This document shows positions 1 to 8,063 of a stretch of DNA of 64,000 nt, in pieces. The notes beneath the pieces are model-generated. The model had not been told where the DNA came from, did no database searches, and worked only from the letters and a program-made list of their open reading frames with translations. The position numbers and the translations under genes were made by a program. Origin of the DNA: Marinicauda pacifica (GTDB lineage Bacteria; Pseudomonadota; Alphaproteobacteria; Caulobacterales; Maricaulaceae); the NCBI RefSeq assembly GCF_004793635.1, contig NZ_SRXV01000002.1:186001-250000 (forward strand). Direction: 5' to 3'. Every line of letters begins with the position of its first letter. Positions within the stretch are counted from its first letter, which is position 1.

Positions 1-327
1 TCGAGCTTTGGCATCAAGCCAACACTCCTACGCATCGGCCATGTAAACATACCGATTGCGAGGCTGCATATGCCAAATAACATCCGTGAACTTCAAAAAC
101 GATTTAGCAACAAATTGCTGCCGCAGAACAAAAAGGCACTCTATGATGAGATCGCGGAAACTTGGGGTCGAACCTCAAACGATGATTATGACTGCTTGAG
201 GTATTCTACGTTTATCACTAGGCGATTATTAAACGATGCTTCAGTCCTTTTGGGTGAATCCGGGCTTGAGCAGACTATGATCCATCTGACTGAAGCGGAT
301 CTGGCTGGCCCAATCGAGTTTCTTTGA
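1..327 (+). CDS. Unrecognised protein, 3' end only (5' end outside window)
   Basis: The frame that stops at 325-327 is open back to base 1 with no stop, so this is probably the tail of a longer gene and not an 85-residue ORF starting at the ATG at 70. The visible 108 residues are mixed and soluble-looking, with no signal peptide, membrane segment or motif I can name; the C-terminus is Glu-Phe-Leu. The stretch is visibly AT-richer than everything after about 350, as is often seen in acquired DNA. It runs convergent to the DUF1206 gene. If the true start is the ATG at 70, it would be an 85-residue hypothetical protein instead. Confidence 0.45.
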   Translation, partial: SSFGIKPTLLRIGHVNIPIARLHMPNNIRELQKRFSNKLLPQNKKALYDEIAETWGRTSNDDYDCLRYSTFITRRLLNDASVLLGESGLEQTMIHLTEADLAGPIEFL

Positions 328-405
328 TTTGATTGGACAATACCCCTTCGCAGCAGACCTGAGGTCGTCCCCCCCGGCCGGCCGAGGCGTTTTTATGTTC
401 AGCTG

Positions 406-1233
406 TCACCGGTCGGGCCGGGAGCTGCCCGCGCAGTGCTCGCTCAGTCGCATGCAGCGCGCCTGCAGTCCCGAATAGACCGCATAGCCGGCCAGGACGA
501 GCGCCGAGCCGAGATAGAGCGCCAGCCCGTAGGGTTGATCGCGCAGCCAGGTGATCGTTGCCGACAGGCCCTTGGCCTCCTCCGGAGACGCCTGCCATCC
601 GGCAATCACAACGAACAGGGCGAGCACCAGGAAGAGCAGGCCGCGCCCGATGATCGCAAAGCCGACGACCGGGGTCAGCCAGCCGGCCGGGCCGGACAGG
701 TCCAGGGAGTCCTTCCAGCTTCCGTCGGCCGCGCGCCAGATCTGCGCGCTGCCCACGCCGGCAAACACCAGACCCAGCGTCATGATCAGCCAGCGCCCGA
801 AGGGCTGTCCCAGAAGCCATTGAACCGTACTCTGCGTGGCGCCGGGTCCGCCGCCGTCATTCTGGCCGAGCAGCACGCCGAAGGCGCCCAGACCGACGAG
901 CCCGTAGCCCAGGCCCGACATGATCATGCCCAGCCGCGCGGTCCGGCCCATCGCGTCGTCGCCCTTGTCGGGCATGTCCAGAAAGCCTTGTGTCAGACGC
1001 CACCCGGCATAGGCCAGCAGGCCGGTTCCCAGCACGATCAGCATGGCCTTGCCGGGCCAGCTGGTTTCCAGCCAGTTGAACGCGTCGCCCGGGCTGACCC
1101 CGTCATCTTCGCCGCCCAGAAACACGGCGCGCAGCATCAACCCGGCGATCAGCGCATAGACGATGGCGCGGGCCGACAGGCCGGTGCGTCCGGCAATCTC
1201 GTAATAGGGTGAGCGGCTTTCGGGGCTGAACAT
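406..1233 (-). CDS. DUF1206 family membrane protein
   Basis: A 275-residue polytopic inner-membrane protein. Three similar units of about 80-90 residues can be seen, each opening with an Arg-x-Gly-type motif (RTGLSARAIVYALIAG near residue 16, RLGMIMSGLGYGLVGLGAFG near 101, then a third near 195) and each holding two hydrophobic helices, so six transmembrane segments. This internal triplication is the hallmark of DUF1206, whose function is unknown. The ATG at 1233 fits the family N-terminus. It stands alone on the minus strand, 40 bases beyond the end of the next minus-strand gene (2OG oxygenase), with which it may be co-transcribed. Confidence 0.85.
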   Translation of the reverse strand: MFSPESRSPYYEIAGRTGLSARAIVYALIAGLMLRAVFLGGEDDGVSPGDAFNWLETSWPGKAMLIVLGTGLLAYAGWRLTQGFLDMPDKGDDAMGRTARLGMIMSGLGYGLVGLGAFGVLLGQNDGGGPGATQSTVQWLLGQPFGRWLIMTLGLVFAGVGSAQIWRAADGSWKDSLDLSGPAGWLTPVVGFAIIGRGLLFLVLALFVVIAGWQASPEEAKGLSATITWLRDQPYGLALYLGSALVLAGYAVYSGLQARCMRLSEHCAGSSRPDR

Positions 1234-1276
1234 CGCGTCTCAAACGCGAGCGCTGCGCCCCCGTTCCGCACGCCGC

Positions 1277-1987
1277 TCACACGGTCTCGGGAAACTCGAA
1301 CCGCGCCTTGCGCACCACTGTCCCGGCATTGCCGTCGAACGCGTGCTCGGCGTAAGGCCCGTTCTTGTCGACCCAGTGCAGAAACAGATGCGCCGACCAG
1401 GTATTCGGGTTCGGGTCGTTGCGGCCGTGGATATGGTTCATGCCCTTGTAGATCACCGCGTCGCCGGCCTTCATCGGGACCTTGTAGAAGCTCAGCTTCT
1501 GGCCCGGCGGCAGCAGCTCGCCGTGGACATTCTTCTTTACCTCGTCCTCATAGCGCTGCTCGCTGACCCAGAGCGGCCATTCGATATCGTCGGAATATCC
1601 AAGGGTCAGCGAGATCGACTGTTCGGCCGCGCACCGGTCCAGATGCAGCTTGCAGATATCGCCCTTGCGATAGACCCGGAAATAGGAGTGCGCGGGCAGC
1701 AATTCCTTGCCGGTCAGCGCCTGCATCCACGGCGTCATCGACCACAGCATCGTGGCTTGGGCTGGATAGTCGTAGGCATAGGATTCAAAGCAGTGCGCGT
1801 TCGTGAACGGCCCCTTTTCCCACCGCCCTTTGTAATCCTCCTTGCAGCCGCCCAGATCGGTCTGGAACTGATAAAGCAGAGAATCGACCACCTCGGTGGG
1901 AAATAGATGCTGCGCCAAGGCCCATCCATTGGATTCATAGCCTTGTCTCAACGCGTTGACTTGCGCGAGCCGATCAAACACTGCCAT
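1277..1987 (-). CDS. 2-oxoglutarate/Fe(II)-dependent oxygenase-like protein
   Basis: A 236-residue cytosolic protein with the double-stranded beta-helix signature of 2OG-Fe(II) dioxygenases. An His-x-Asp pair (LHLDRC, near residue 117) supplies two iron ligands, and a distal histidine in YKGMNHIHGRND (near 186) is the candidate third ligand; the following W-x-A-H-L-F-L-H-W strand is typical of the fold. Substrate cannot be inferred; prolyl-4-hydroxylase-like or small-molecule hydroxylase are both possible. The ATG at 1987 follows a GGGGG Shine-Dalgarno at 1996-2000 that lies in one arm of a possible leader hairpin (separate entry). Divergent from marC. Confidence 0.75.
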   Translation of the reverse strand: MAVFDRLAQVNALRQGYESNGWALAQHLFPTEVVDSLLYQFQTDLGGCKEDYKGRWEKGPFTNAHCFESYAYDYPAQATMLWSMTPWMQALTGKELLPAHSYFRVYRKGDICKLHLDRCAAEQSISLTLGYSDDIEWPLWVSEQRYEDEVKKNVHGELLPPGQKLSFYKVPMKAGDAVIYKGMNHIHGRNDPNPNTWSAHLFLHWVDKNGPYAEHAFDGNAGTVVRKARFEFPETV

Positions 1988-1995
1988 TTTTTGTG

Positions 1996-2037
1996 CCCCC
2001 TGGCCAAGATGAACAAACTGTCATCTTCAATCGGGGG
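1996..2037 (-). promoter_or_regulatory. Leader hairpin that could hide the ribosome-binding site
   Basis: Directly upstream of the 2OG oxygenase start there is a nested inverted repeat: CCCCC (1996-2000) with GGGGG (2033-2037) outside, and AAGATGA (2006-2012) with TCATCTT (2021-2027) inside. Read on the minus strand, the GGGGG that would act as Shine-Dalgarno sequence is in the outer arm, so folding of the mRNA would block translation. It could equally be a DNA operator (AAGATGA-N8-TCATCTT). No regulator is identified. Confidence 0.4.
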
Positions 2038-2175
2038 CGGGTCAAGGCCACCCTTTCCCACGGGGGTGAAGCGGCGCCGGATGCAAACCCGCCATGCAAT
2101 GGCGCGGCTCGCCATAACCGGTCAGCGGTGATAAGGCCGACCCCATTGCTCGCACCCTCGTGCCGGAGACCAAAA

Positions 2176-2853
2176 ATGGACGCGATCGACTATTCCCTGC
2201 TGACGGCCTCGCTGGTCACATTCTTCGTGGTGATCGACCCGATCGGCGTCGCGCCGATCTTCGCCAGCCTGACCGAAGGCACGCATGGCGCCCACAAGCG
2301 GCGCATGGCGATCAAGTCCGTGCTTATCTCCACCGTGGTCCTGTTTGGCTTTGCCTATGGCGGCGAATGGCTGCTGAACGCCCTCCATGTCAGCCTTGAT
2401 TCCTTCCGCGCGGCGGGCGGCGTCCTGCTCTTCATGCTCGCGCTCGACATGATCTTCGAAAAGCGCACCGAACGGCGCGAGGAACGCGCGGAGAAATGGG
2501 AGGAGGAGCATGAAGACCCCGAGAACACGTCGGGCGAGCCTCTCAAGGCGGGCGAGGATATTTCTGTCTTCCCGATGGCCATTCCCATGCTGGCCGGTCC
2601 CGGCGCGATCGCCTCGATCATGCTGTTCATGAGCGAAGCGGGCGGAAACCTCTACAATCAGGGCCTCGTCTTTGCCGGCATGGGTATCATCCTGCTCGTC
2701 TGCCTGGTGCTCTTCCTTCTGGTCGGCCCGCTGATGCGCCTGATCGGGGACACGCTGGCCGCGATGATCACCCGCATCCTCGGCGTCATCCTGGCGGCCC
2801 TGGCTGCGCAATTCATCTTCGACGGCATCGCCGGGGCGCTGCTTCAGGCCTGA
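2176..2853 (+). CDS. MarC family integral membrane protein
   Basis: A 225-residue protein of the MarC/NAAT family. The start is the ATG at 2176, preceded by GGAG at 2165-2168; an upstream in-frame extension to 1993 is rejected because MarC proteins open directly with a membrane segment. The first helix carries the typical FFVVIDPIGVAPIFASLT stretch; about six hydrophobic segments follow, with the conserved PMAIPMLAGPGAIAS motif after a charged cytoplasmic loop (many Glu/Arg, residues about 95-130). The family was once linked to multiple-antibiotic resistance but its physiological role is unsettled. Monocistronic in appearance. Confidence 0.9.
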   Translation: MDAIDYSLLTASLVTFFVVIDPIGVAPIFASLTEGTHGAHKRRMAIKSVLISTVVLFGFAYGGEWLLNALHVSLDSFRAAGGVLLFMLALDMIFEKRTERREERAEKWEEEHEDPENTSGEPLKAGEDISVFPMAIPMLAGPGAIASIMLFMSEAGGNLYNQGLVFAGMGIILLVCLVLFLLVGPLMRLIGDTLAAMITRILGVILAALAAQFIFDGIAGALLQA

Positions 2854-2943
2854 CGGCGGCGGCGCGCGAACGGGAACAGGCTTCACGCACGCGGCGTTTC
2901 ATGAGGGCGAGACAACTCCCCCTCGCGAAAAAGGAAGACCGCC

Positions 2944-3141
2944 ATGAATGCGACTGAACTTAAAGGCAAATGGAAACAGGTTACCGGTGAAGCGAAGCGC
3001 CATTGGGGCAAGCTCACCGATGACGACCTGAAGACGATCGAAGGCGATCGCGACAAGCTCGTCGGCAAGGTCCAGGAACGCTACGGCAAGGACAAGGACG
3101 AGGCCGAAAAAGAAGTCAACGAGTGGATCGAGAAGAAATAG
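2944..3141 (+). CDS. CsbD family stress-response protein
   Basis: A 65-residue, strongly charged helical protein with the CsbD signature: NATELKGKWKQVTGEAKRHW at the N-terminus and DRDKLVGKVQERYG in the middle. CsbD-like proteins are abundant general-stress proteins of unknown biochemical role. The ATG at 2944 follows a purine-rich AAGGAAG stretch at 2931-2937. The gene is closed by a strong intrinsic terminator at 3168-3195, so it is a single-gene unit, as usual for this family. Confidence 0.93.
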   Translation: MNATELKGKWKQVTGEAKRHWGKLTDDDLKTIEGDRDKLVGKVQERYGKDKDEAEKEVNEWIEKK

Positions 3142-3167
3142 CATCCTTCTCGTCACGAAACGCGAAA

Positions 3168-3195
3168 GGGCGGCCCGACGGGGCCGCCCTTTTTT
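3168..3195 (+). terminator. Intrinsic terminator after csbD-like gene
   Basis: A GGGCGGCCC arm, a short loop and a GGGCCGCCC arm are followed by six T residues (3190-3195). It lies 26 bases after the CsbD stop codon. Confidence 0.9.
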
Positions 3196-3218
3196 GTGTC
3201 GCGAATTCTGCCGTCAGA

Positions 3219-3788
3219 TCAGGCCGAGCGGGCTTGCTCGGCGTGTTTGCCCTCGCAGAATTCCTCGACGATCTTGGCATTGAACGCCTCCAGATCGTCC
3301 GGCGTGCGGCTGGTCACCAGGCCCTGGTCGACGACAACCGGCTCATCGCGCACCTTCGCGCCGGCATTGGCCAGGTCGGTGCGGATATTCTTCACCGACG
3401 TCATCTGGCGGCCCGCGACCACATCCGCATCGATCAGAACCTGCGGACCGTGGCAGATCGAGGCGACCGGCTTTTTCTGCGCGAAGAAGTCATGCACGAA
3501 ATCGAGCGCTTTCTGCTGGATGCGCAGCGCATCGGGCGAGAACAGGCCGCCGGGGATCAGCAACGCATTGAAGTCATCGGCTTTCGCCTCGTCCAGCGTC
3601 ACATCGACATGGATCGACTTGCCGTGTTCGCGATGGCGATTGGCCTGGATCTCACCGCCTTTGATCGACACGACGACGGCTTTGCCGCCGGCCTGCTCGA
3701 TCGCCTCCTTGGGCAAGAACAGCTCGGCTTCTTCAAAGCCGTCCGCGGCGAGGATGGCGACCGTCTTGTTGGCGAGGCGTTGGGTCAT
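3219..3788 (-). CDS. DJ-1/PfpI family protein (type 1 glutamine amidotransferase fold)
   Basis: A 189-residue protein of the PfpI/YhbO branch. It has an alternating beta/alpha start (KTVAILAADGFEEAEL, with the conserved Glu near residue 20) and the nucleophile elbow ASICHGPQVL with Cys112 followed by His113. The C-terminal VVVDQGLVTSRTPDDLEAF block is typical of the family. Family members have been described as intracellular peptidases, chaperones and deglycases; sequence alone cannot choose. The ATG at 3788 lies after GGGAGCCTCC-type purines on the minus strand. Cytoplasmic, no signal peptide. Confidence 0.9.
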   Translation of the reverse strand: MTQRLANKTVAILAADGFEEAELFLPKEAIEQAGGKAVVVSIKGGEIQANRHREHGKSIHVDVTLDEAKADDFNALLIPGGLFSPDALRIQQKALDFVHDFFAQKKPVASICHGPQVLIDADVVAGRQMTSVKNIRTDLANAGAKVRDEPVVVDQGLVTSRTPDDLEAFNAKIVEEFCEGKHAEQARSA

Positions 3789-3927
3789 GGGGGAGGCTCC
3801 CTTTGTGTTTGCATTATCGGCGGGAGCCTAGGAAACGGGATGAGCCGGACTCTGTTCCGTTCGCCATTCATCCAATCTTAGGCCTGTGCTGTCATGGTGT
3901 GACGGTTCTATAGCCCAGGTTTGCACG

Positions 3928-4107
3928 ATGATGCGTATACGGCTCATCTTGATGGCGGCGTCAGCCTGCCTCGCCTCGCTCGGCGTCTTCGCCGGAGCGT
4001 TCGGTTTCGCCAACGGCACGCTGGACCAGGCCATCGCCTTTGCCTGGCCCGGCCTCGGCGCCGCACTCGCCCTCATCATGGTCATGCCCTCGCGCACGCA
4101 GGATTAG
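3928..4107 (+). CDS. Small hypothetical membrane protein
   Basis: A 59-residue ORF beginning Met-Met-Arg-Ile-Arg with two hydrophobic segments (about residues 4-25 and 30-52) and a short polar tail. An upstream ATG at 3886 would add 14 residues without obvious meaning. I do not recognise a family. Small two-helix proteins of this type are common in alphaproteobacteria. No clear Shine-Dalgarno sequence is visible, so coding status is uncertain. It lies convergent to the GNAT-nitrilase gene. Confidence 0.45.
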   Translation: MMRIRLILMAASACLASLGVFAGAFGFANGTLDQAIAFAWPGLGAALALIMVMPSRTQD

Positions 4108-4146
4108 GCGTTCGCGGGCCGGTTCTGGCCGGCACCCCCTCCCGGT

Positions 4147-5697
4147 CTACCGGTCGGACGGTTCGCTCCACACGATCCGGTACAGGTCGAAGCGGCGATC
4201 GCGCAGGTTTCTCACCGTGCCCGAACGGCGCGCTTCCGTCAGGTCGTCCACGCGCAGGTCGGCGACCGCGACCGTCTCCACGCTTTCACTGGCCACGGCC
4301 GCCAGGCCGTCGCGCGCAAACGGGAAGTCGCACGGCGTGATGACCGCGCTCTCGGCATAGTTGATGTCCATGTTCTCGACATCGGGCAGATTGCCGACAT
4401 TGCCCGCCGTCACCACGAAGACCTGGTTCTCGATCGCCCGCGCGTGAGAGCAGTAGCGCACGCGCAGATGGCTCGTGCGGTCGTCGGTGGCATAGGGGCA
4501 GAAGATGATGCGCGCGCCCTCGTCGGCCATGCGCCGGGCCAGTTCGGGAAACTCCATGTCATAGCAGATCAGTACACCCACCGGACCGCAATCGGTCGGG
4601 ATGGCGTGCACGAAATCGCCGCCCTTGATGTTCCACCAGTATTTCTCGTTCGGCGTCGGGTGGATCTTCTCCTGGGAATGGATCGAGCCGTCGCGCAGGA
4701 AGATATAGGCGACGTTCTGGATATCCCCGTCATCGGTCTTGGTCGGGTGGGACCCGCCGACGATGTTGATGTTGTAGCGCACGGCCAGCTTGCTCATGAA
4801 CTCCAGGAAGCGCGGCGTGTGCCGGGTCAGGGCCTCGATGCTCTCCTGCGGCGTCAGCTTCTTCTTTTCCAGCGAGAGGAGCGCGACCGTGAACATCTCC
4901 GGGAAGACGCAGAAATCGGCTTTGTAGTCCGAGCAGACGTCGACGAAATACTCCACGTTGCGCTCGAACTCGCGCACGGAGTCCACGGCGCGGGCCTGGA
5001 ACTGGACCGCGGCGACGCGCACCGTCTGCGGGTCGGGCCGGCGGCCATTATTGGAGACCTCGACATATTTCGGGTTGCGCCACACCATCAGCGCGGCATT
5101 GCCCAGCGAGTCCTTGTCGTCGGGATAATAGGCTTTCAGGATCCCGGCCGGTTCGAACCCCATGCGCAGCTGGAAATTGGCCACCGGGTCCTTGACCTCG
5201 CGCGCCTGGACCGCGGCCAGATAGTCTTCCGGGTTGGGATAGCTCTTGCGGCGCCGCTTCAGGCCGGGCATGCGGCCGCCGAACACCACGCCCTTGAGCC
5301 CCCATTCCTGGCACAGGCTCTTGCGCGCATTGTACAGGCGCTGGCCGATGCGCAGGCGGCGCCGGCTGGGGTCGACCGCGACCTCCATGCCGTACAGCCA
5401 GTCGCCGTCATCGTCATGGCGCGCGGCATAGCCGTTGCCGGTGATCTCCGCATAGGTGTGGGGCGCGAACGCGGTCGCCTCGTCGATGATGAAGGTGGCG
5501 CACCAGCCCACGACATCGCCTTCGTACTCGACCACGAACTGGCCGTCGGGGAAGGCCTGGATCTGGCCGCGGATCTGACCCGGCAGGTCGGGCGGCATGT
5601 CCGGATAGGCCCGGTCCTGCAGCTCCAGGATCGCCGGCACGTCCTCCACGGTGGCATTGCGCACGGTCAGCGTTGCAGAACGGCGGTGGTCGGTCAT
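4147..5697 (-). CDS. GNAT acetyltransferase / carbon-nitrogen hydrolase fusion
   Basis: A 516-residue two-domain protein. Residues about 10-205 form a GNAT N-acetyltransferase domain with the acetyl-CoA loop RRRLRIGQRLY near 112-122. Residues about 225-510 form a nitrilase-superfamily amidohydrolase with the full Glu-Lys-Cys triad: Glu267 (CVFPEMF), Lys344 (SQEKIHP) and Cys378 (VLICYDMEFPE). This domain pairing is a known architecture (YhcX-like); substrates are not established. It is the last gene of a minus-strand run with AguB, a serine hydrolase and AguA, so a role with amine or amide substrates is reasonable but inferred. The fusion is intact, with no frameshift. Confidence 0.88.
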   Translation of the reverse strand: MTDHRRSATLTVRNATVEDVPAILELQDRAYPDMPPDLPGQIRGQIQAFPDGQFVVEYEGDVVGWCATFIIDEATAFAPHTYAEITGNGYAARHDDDGDWLYGMEVAVDPSRRRLRIGQRLYNARKSLCQEWGLKGVVFGGRMPGLKRRRKSYPNPEDYLAAVQAREVKDPVANFQLRMGFEPAGILKAYYPDDKDSLGNAALMVWRNPKYVEVSNNGRRPDPQTVRVAAVQFQARAVDSVREFERNVEYFVDVCSDYKADFCVFPEMFTVALLSLEKKKLTPQESIEALTRHTPRFLEFMSKLAVRYNINIVGGSHPTKTDDGDIQNVAYIFLRDGSIHSQEKIHPTPNEKYWWNIKGGDFVHAIPTDCGPVGVLICYDMEFPELARRMADEGARIIFCPYATDDRTSHLRVRYCSHARAIENQVFVVTAGNVGNLPDVENMDINYAESAVITPCDFPFARDGLAAVASESVETVAVADLRVDDLTEARRSGTVRNLRDRRFDLYRIVWSEPSDR

Positions 5698-5814
5698 GCG
5701 GGCTCTTTCTGATCGCCTGAAAACATCGAGCGTCCAACATAGAGGCGACCGCCGGAGTTCCCAATGGTCGCGCTGAGTGGCAGGAGGTGGAGCGCACGCC
5801 CCTCATCCTTACGC

Positions 5815-5834
5815 GTCCCGGCGAAGGCCGGGAC
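5815..5834. repeat. REP-like hairpin in intergenic gap
   Basis: In the 240-base gap between the GNAT-nitrilase gene and aguB, GTCCCGGC-gaag-GCCGGGAC forms a perfect 8-bp hairpin, followed by CCAGAGATC. This resembles short dispersed REP-type hairpins common between alphaproteobacterial genes. I noticed no second copy in the window. A further GC hairpin (CCCCGCC/GGCGGGG) lies near 5895-5912. Confidence 0.4.
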
Positions 5835-5937
5835 CCAGAGATCGTGGAACGCCGTCATCATGGGTCAGCCCCCGGCCTCCCCTGGGCCCCGCCGTTCGGC
5901 GGGGAGCGAAGAAACCGGCGCGGGACCGGACTGAAGC

Positions 5938-6771
5938 CTACCGATAAAACTCCGGGCGCCGATCCCGGAAGAACCCCCACGCGGCCCGGTGGCGGTCCAG
6001 GAAGTCGAGATCGAACTCGGCCACCAGCACGCCGGACTGGTCGCGGTCGAGCTCGGCCTTCACCTCGCCGGTATGGTCGCAGATGAAGCTCGTGCCGTAG
6101 AAGACCTGCCCCTCCTCGTCACCGACCCGGTTGGCCGCGCCGATGGGCATCACATTGGAGACCGCGTGGCCCTGCATGGCCCGGCGCCAGCGCATCGCGG
6201 TGTCCAGGCTGGTATCGTGGGGTTCGGACCCGATCGCGGTCGGGTAGAGCAGGACGTCCGCGCCCATCATCGCCATCGCGCGCGCGGTTTCGGGGAACCA
6301 CTGGTCCCAGCAGATGCCGACCCCGACCCGGCCATGCTTTGTGTCCCACACCTTGAAGCCGGTATCGCCGGGGCGGAAGTAGTATTTCTCCTGATAGCCC
6401 GGCCCGTCGGGAATATGCGTCTTGCGGTACACGCCGAGCGCCTTGCCGTCGGCATCCAGCATGACGATGGAGTTGTAATAATGCGGGCCGTCGCGTTCGA
6501 AGATCGAGACCGGAATGGCGACGTCCAGATCGCGCGCGACCGTCTGCAGCGCGGTGACGCACGGGTGGTCCATCGCCGGATAGGCGGTTTCGAACCAGCG
6601 CTCTTCCTGCGTCTTGCAGAAATACGGTCCCTGGAAGAGTTCGGGCGGCAGGACGATTTTCGCGCCTTTGCCGGCCGCTTCGCGCACCAGGCGCGAGACG
6701 GTATCGATATTCTCGCCCATATCGTTGGAGAAGGCGGCCTGAATGACGCCGATGGAAATCGTCCGGGGCAT
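5938..6771 (-). CDS. aguB: N-carbamoylputrescine amidase
   Basis: A 277-residue nitrilase-superfamily hydrolase that converts N-carbamoylputrescine to putrescine, CO2 and ammonia. The catalytic triad is Glu44 (LPPELFQGPYF), Lys117 (VYRKTHIPDGPGY) and Cys154 (GICWDQWFPE). The PPELFQGPYFC and YQEKYYFRPGDTGF stretches are characteristic of plant/bacterial AguB. Its partner agmatine deiminase (aguA) lies two genes upstream on the same strand. The stop codon of the intervening serine hydrolase is only 9 bases from the aguB start, so the genes are very probably co-transcribed. Length is normal for the family. Confidence 0.95.
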   Translation of the reverse strand: MPRTISIGVIQAAFSNDMGENIDTVSRLVREAAGKGAKIVLPPELFQGPYFCKTQEERWFETAYPAMDHPCVTALQTVARDLDVAIPVSIFERDGPHYYNSIVMLDADGKALGVYRKTHIPDGPGYQEKYYFRPGDTGFKVWDTKHGRVGVGICWDQWFPETARAMAMMGADVLLYPTAIGSEPHDTSLDTAMRWRRAMQGHAVSNVMPIGAANRVGDEEGQVFYGTSFICDHTGEVKAELDRDQSGVLVAEFDLDFLDRHRAAWGFFRDRRPEFYR

Positions 6772-6780
6772 GAAACCCTC

Positions 6781-8034
6781 CTAACCGTCTAGATCGTCGA
6801 GCCAGTCGCCCGGCCCGTCACCGGTGCGCAAATCCATCGCCGTCGGCCACAGCCGCCATGGCGCGCGCGCATCCGCATTCCACAATGCCACATAGGCAAA
6901 CCCGGTCTCCGGTTCCAGCACGATCTGCGCGCCATAGCCCGACAGCGATCCCGAGTGCATGATCAGCGTCCGGTCGCCCCACGAATAGATGCGCCAGCCC
7001 ATCCCGTAGCCGGTCTCGTCGACACGCGCGCGCACCGCGCCCAGGCGCACCGTCTCGCGCAGCGAATTGACCCGCGGCGTCCAGGCAAAATTGCGCGCCT
7101 CATGCGGGACGCCGCCGCTCATCGCCAGGTGGGCGCGCGCCCACGCGATGAGATCGTTCAGCGTCAGATTGACCCCGGCGGCGGCCGGCAGCCCGTCATA
7201 GGGCGTGTCGGGACGTCCCGCCCGGTCGACCGAGCGGCGCCAGCCGCGATGGGGCCGGGCCCAGCTTTCGCTCTCGCGCAGCTGGTCGGTGCCCACACTC
7301 GCGTGATCCAGCCCGTAGGGCTCGAACAGATAGGTGCGCAGCGCCTGCTCGTAGCTCATGCCGGTGGCCTGCTCGATCAGCACCCGGGCCTGGGCGAAGG
7401 CCACATTCTGATAGCTGTAGCACGCGCCCACACCGCAAATCTGGTCGACATCGGCCAGGCGCTCGCGCACCCGGTCCGGATCGCGTCCGGCCTCGATCAG
7501 ATTGTCGTAGGCATTGTTGGGCAGGCCCGTCTGGTGGGACAATAGCTGCAGCCAGGTGATCTCCTCCCCGCTCTTCAGCTGCAGCACGGTGTCGGGCACG
7601 GCGGCGTTCAGATTGACGATGCCGCGCGTGTGCAGGATGGACAGGAGCGTGCCGGTAAAGGTCTTGCTCAGCGAGGCGGCCCGGAAGGCCGTGTCGGTCG
7701 TCACAGGCTCCCGCCCGCCCGCATCGGTCTCGCCGTAGGTATAGGTCAGGACGACCTGGTTGTTCTCGATGACGGCCGCGGCCAGCCCGACCACCTGATC
7801 GGCACGCGCCGCCTCGTTCAGCCGGCGTGTGAACGCGTCAAGCCAGCCTGGCTCGGCCGGCGGACGCAGCGCCAGCGCGGTCAGCGCGCTTTCCACCTCG
7901 GCGGTAGGAAAGGCCGGCACGGGCGCGTCGACGCTTTCGATACGCGGGGCTTCGCCGGGCGCCCACGGCCCCGGCATCGTCCCGGCGATTTGCTGGGCCA
8001 GAAAAACAGCGCTGAAGAACGGTACCGCAAACAC
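6781..8034 (-). CDS. Serine hydrolase, beta-lactamase/penicillin-binding-protein superfamily
   Basis: A 417-residue secreted class C-type serine hydrolase. A short hydrophobic N-terminus with an AQQIAG end suggests a signal peptide. The three active-site motifs are present: Ser121-Leu-Ser-Lys124 (FRAASLSKTFTG), Tyr208-Gln-Asn210 (CYSYQNVAFA) and His360-Ser-Gly362 (LIMHSGSLSGYG). Such proteins act as esterases, D-aminopeptidases or beta-lactamases; the HSG triad, not KTG, argues against a true AmpC. It sits between aguA and aguB, 29 and 9 bases from its neighbours, which is unusual for the agmatine pathway. The start at 8034 is chosen for the signal peptide. Confidence 0.88.
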   Translation of the reverse strand: MFAVPFFSAVFLAQQIAGTMPGPWAPGEAPRIESVDAPVPAFPTAEVESALTALALRPPAEPGWLDAFTRRLNEAARADQVVGLAAAVIENNQVVLTYTYGETDAGGREPVTTDTAFRAASLSKTFTGTLLSILHTRGIVNLNAAVPDTVLQLKSGEEITWLQLLSHQTGLPNNAYDNLIEAGRDPDRVRERLADVDQICGVGACYSYQNVAFAQARVLIEQATGMSYEQALRTYLFEPYGLDHASVGTDQLRESESWARPHRGWRRSVDRAGRPDTPYDGLPAAAGVNLTLNDLIAWARAHLAMSGGVPHEARNFAWTPRVNSLRETVRLGAVRARVDETGYGMGWRIYSWGDRTLIMHSGSLSGYGAQIVLEPETGFAYVALWNADARAPWRLWPTAMDLRTGDGPGDWLDDLDG

Positions 8035-8063
8035 GTAAGGCTCAACCCTCGCGTAGCTATCGA

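Noticed and set aside
4444..5712. A 422-residue plus-strand frame over the GNAT-nitrilase gene
   Set aside because: Pure antisense shadow: low-complexity His/Val/Gly/Arg content, no motif, and the minus strand has both domains with intact active sites.
6781..8034. True class C beta-lactamase
   Set aside because: The third motif is His-Ser-Gly and not Lys-Thr-Gly, and there is no AmpR-type neighbour; the general serine-hydrolase call is safer.
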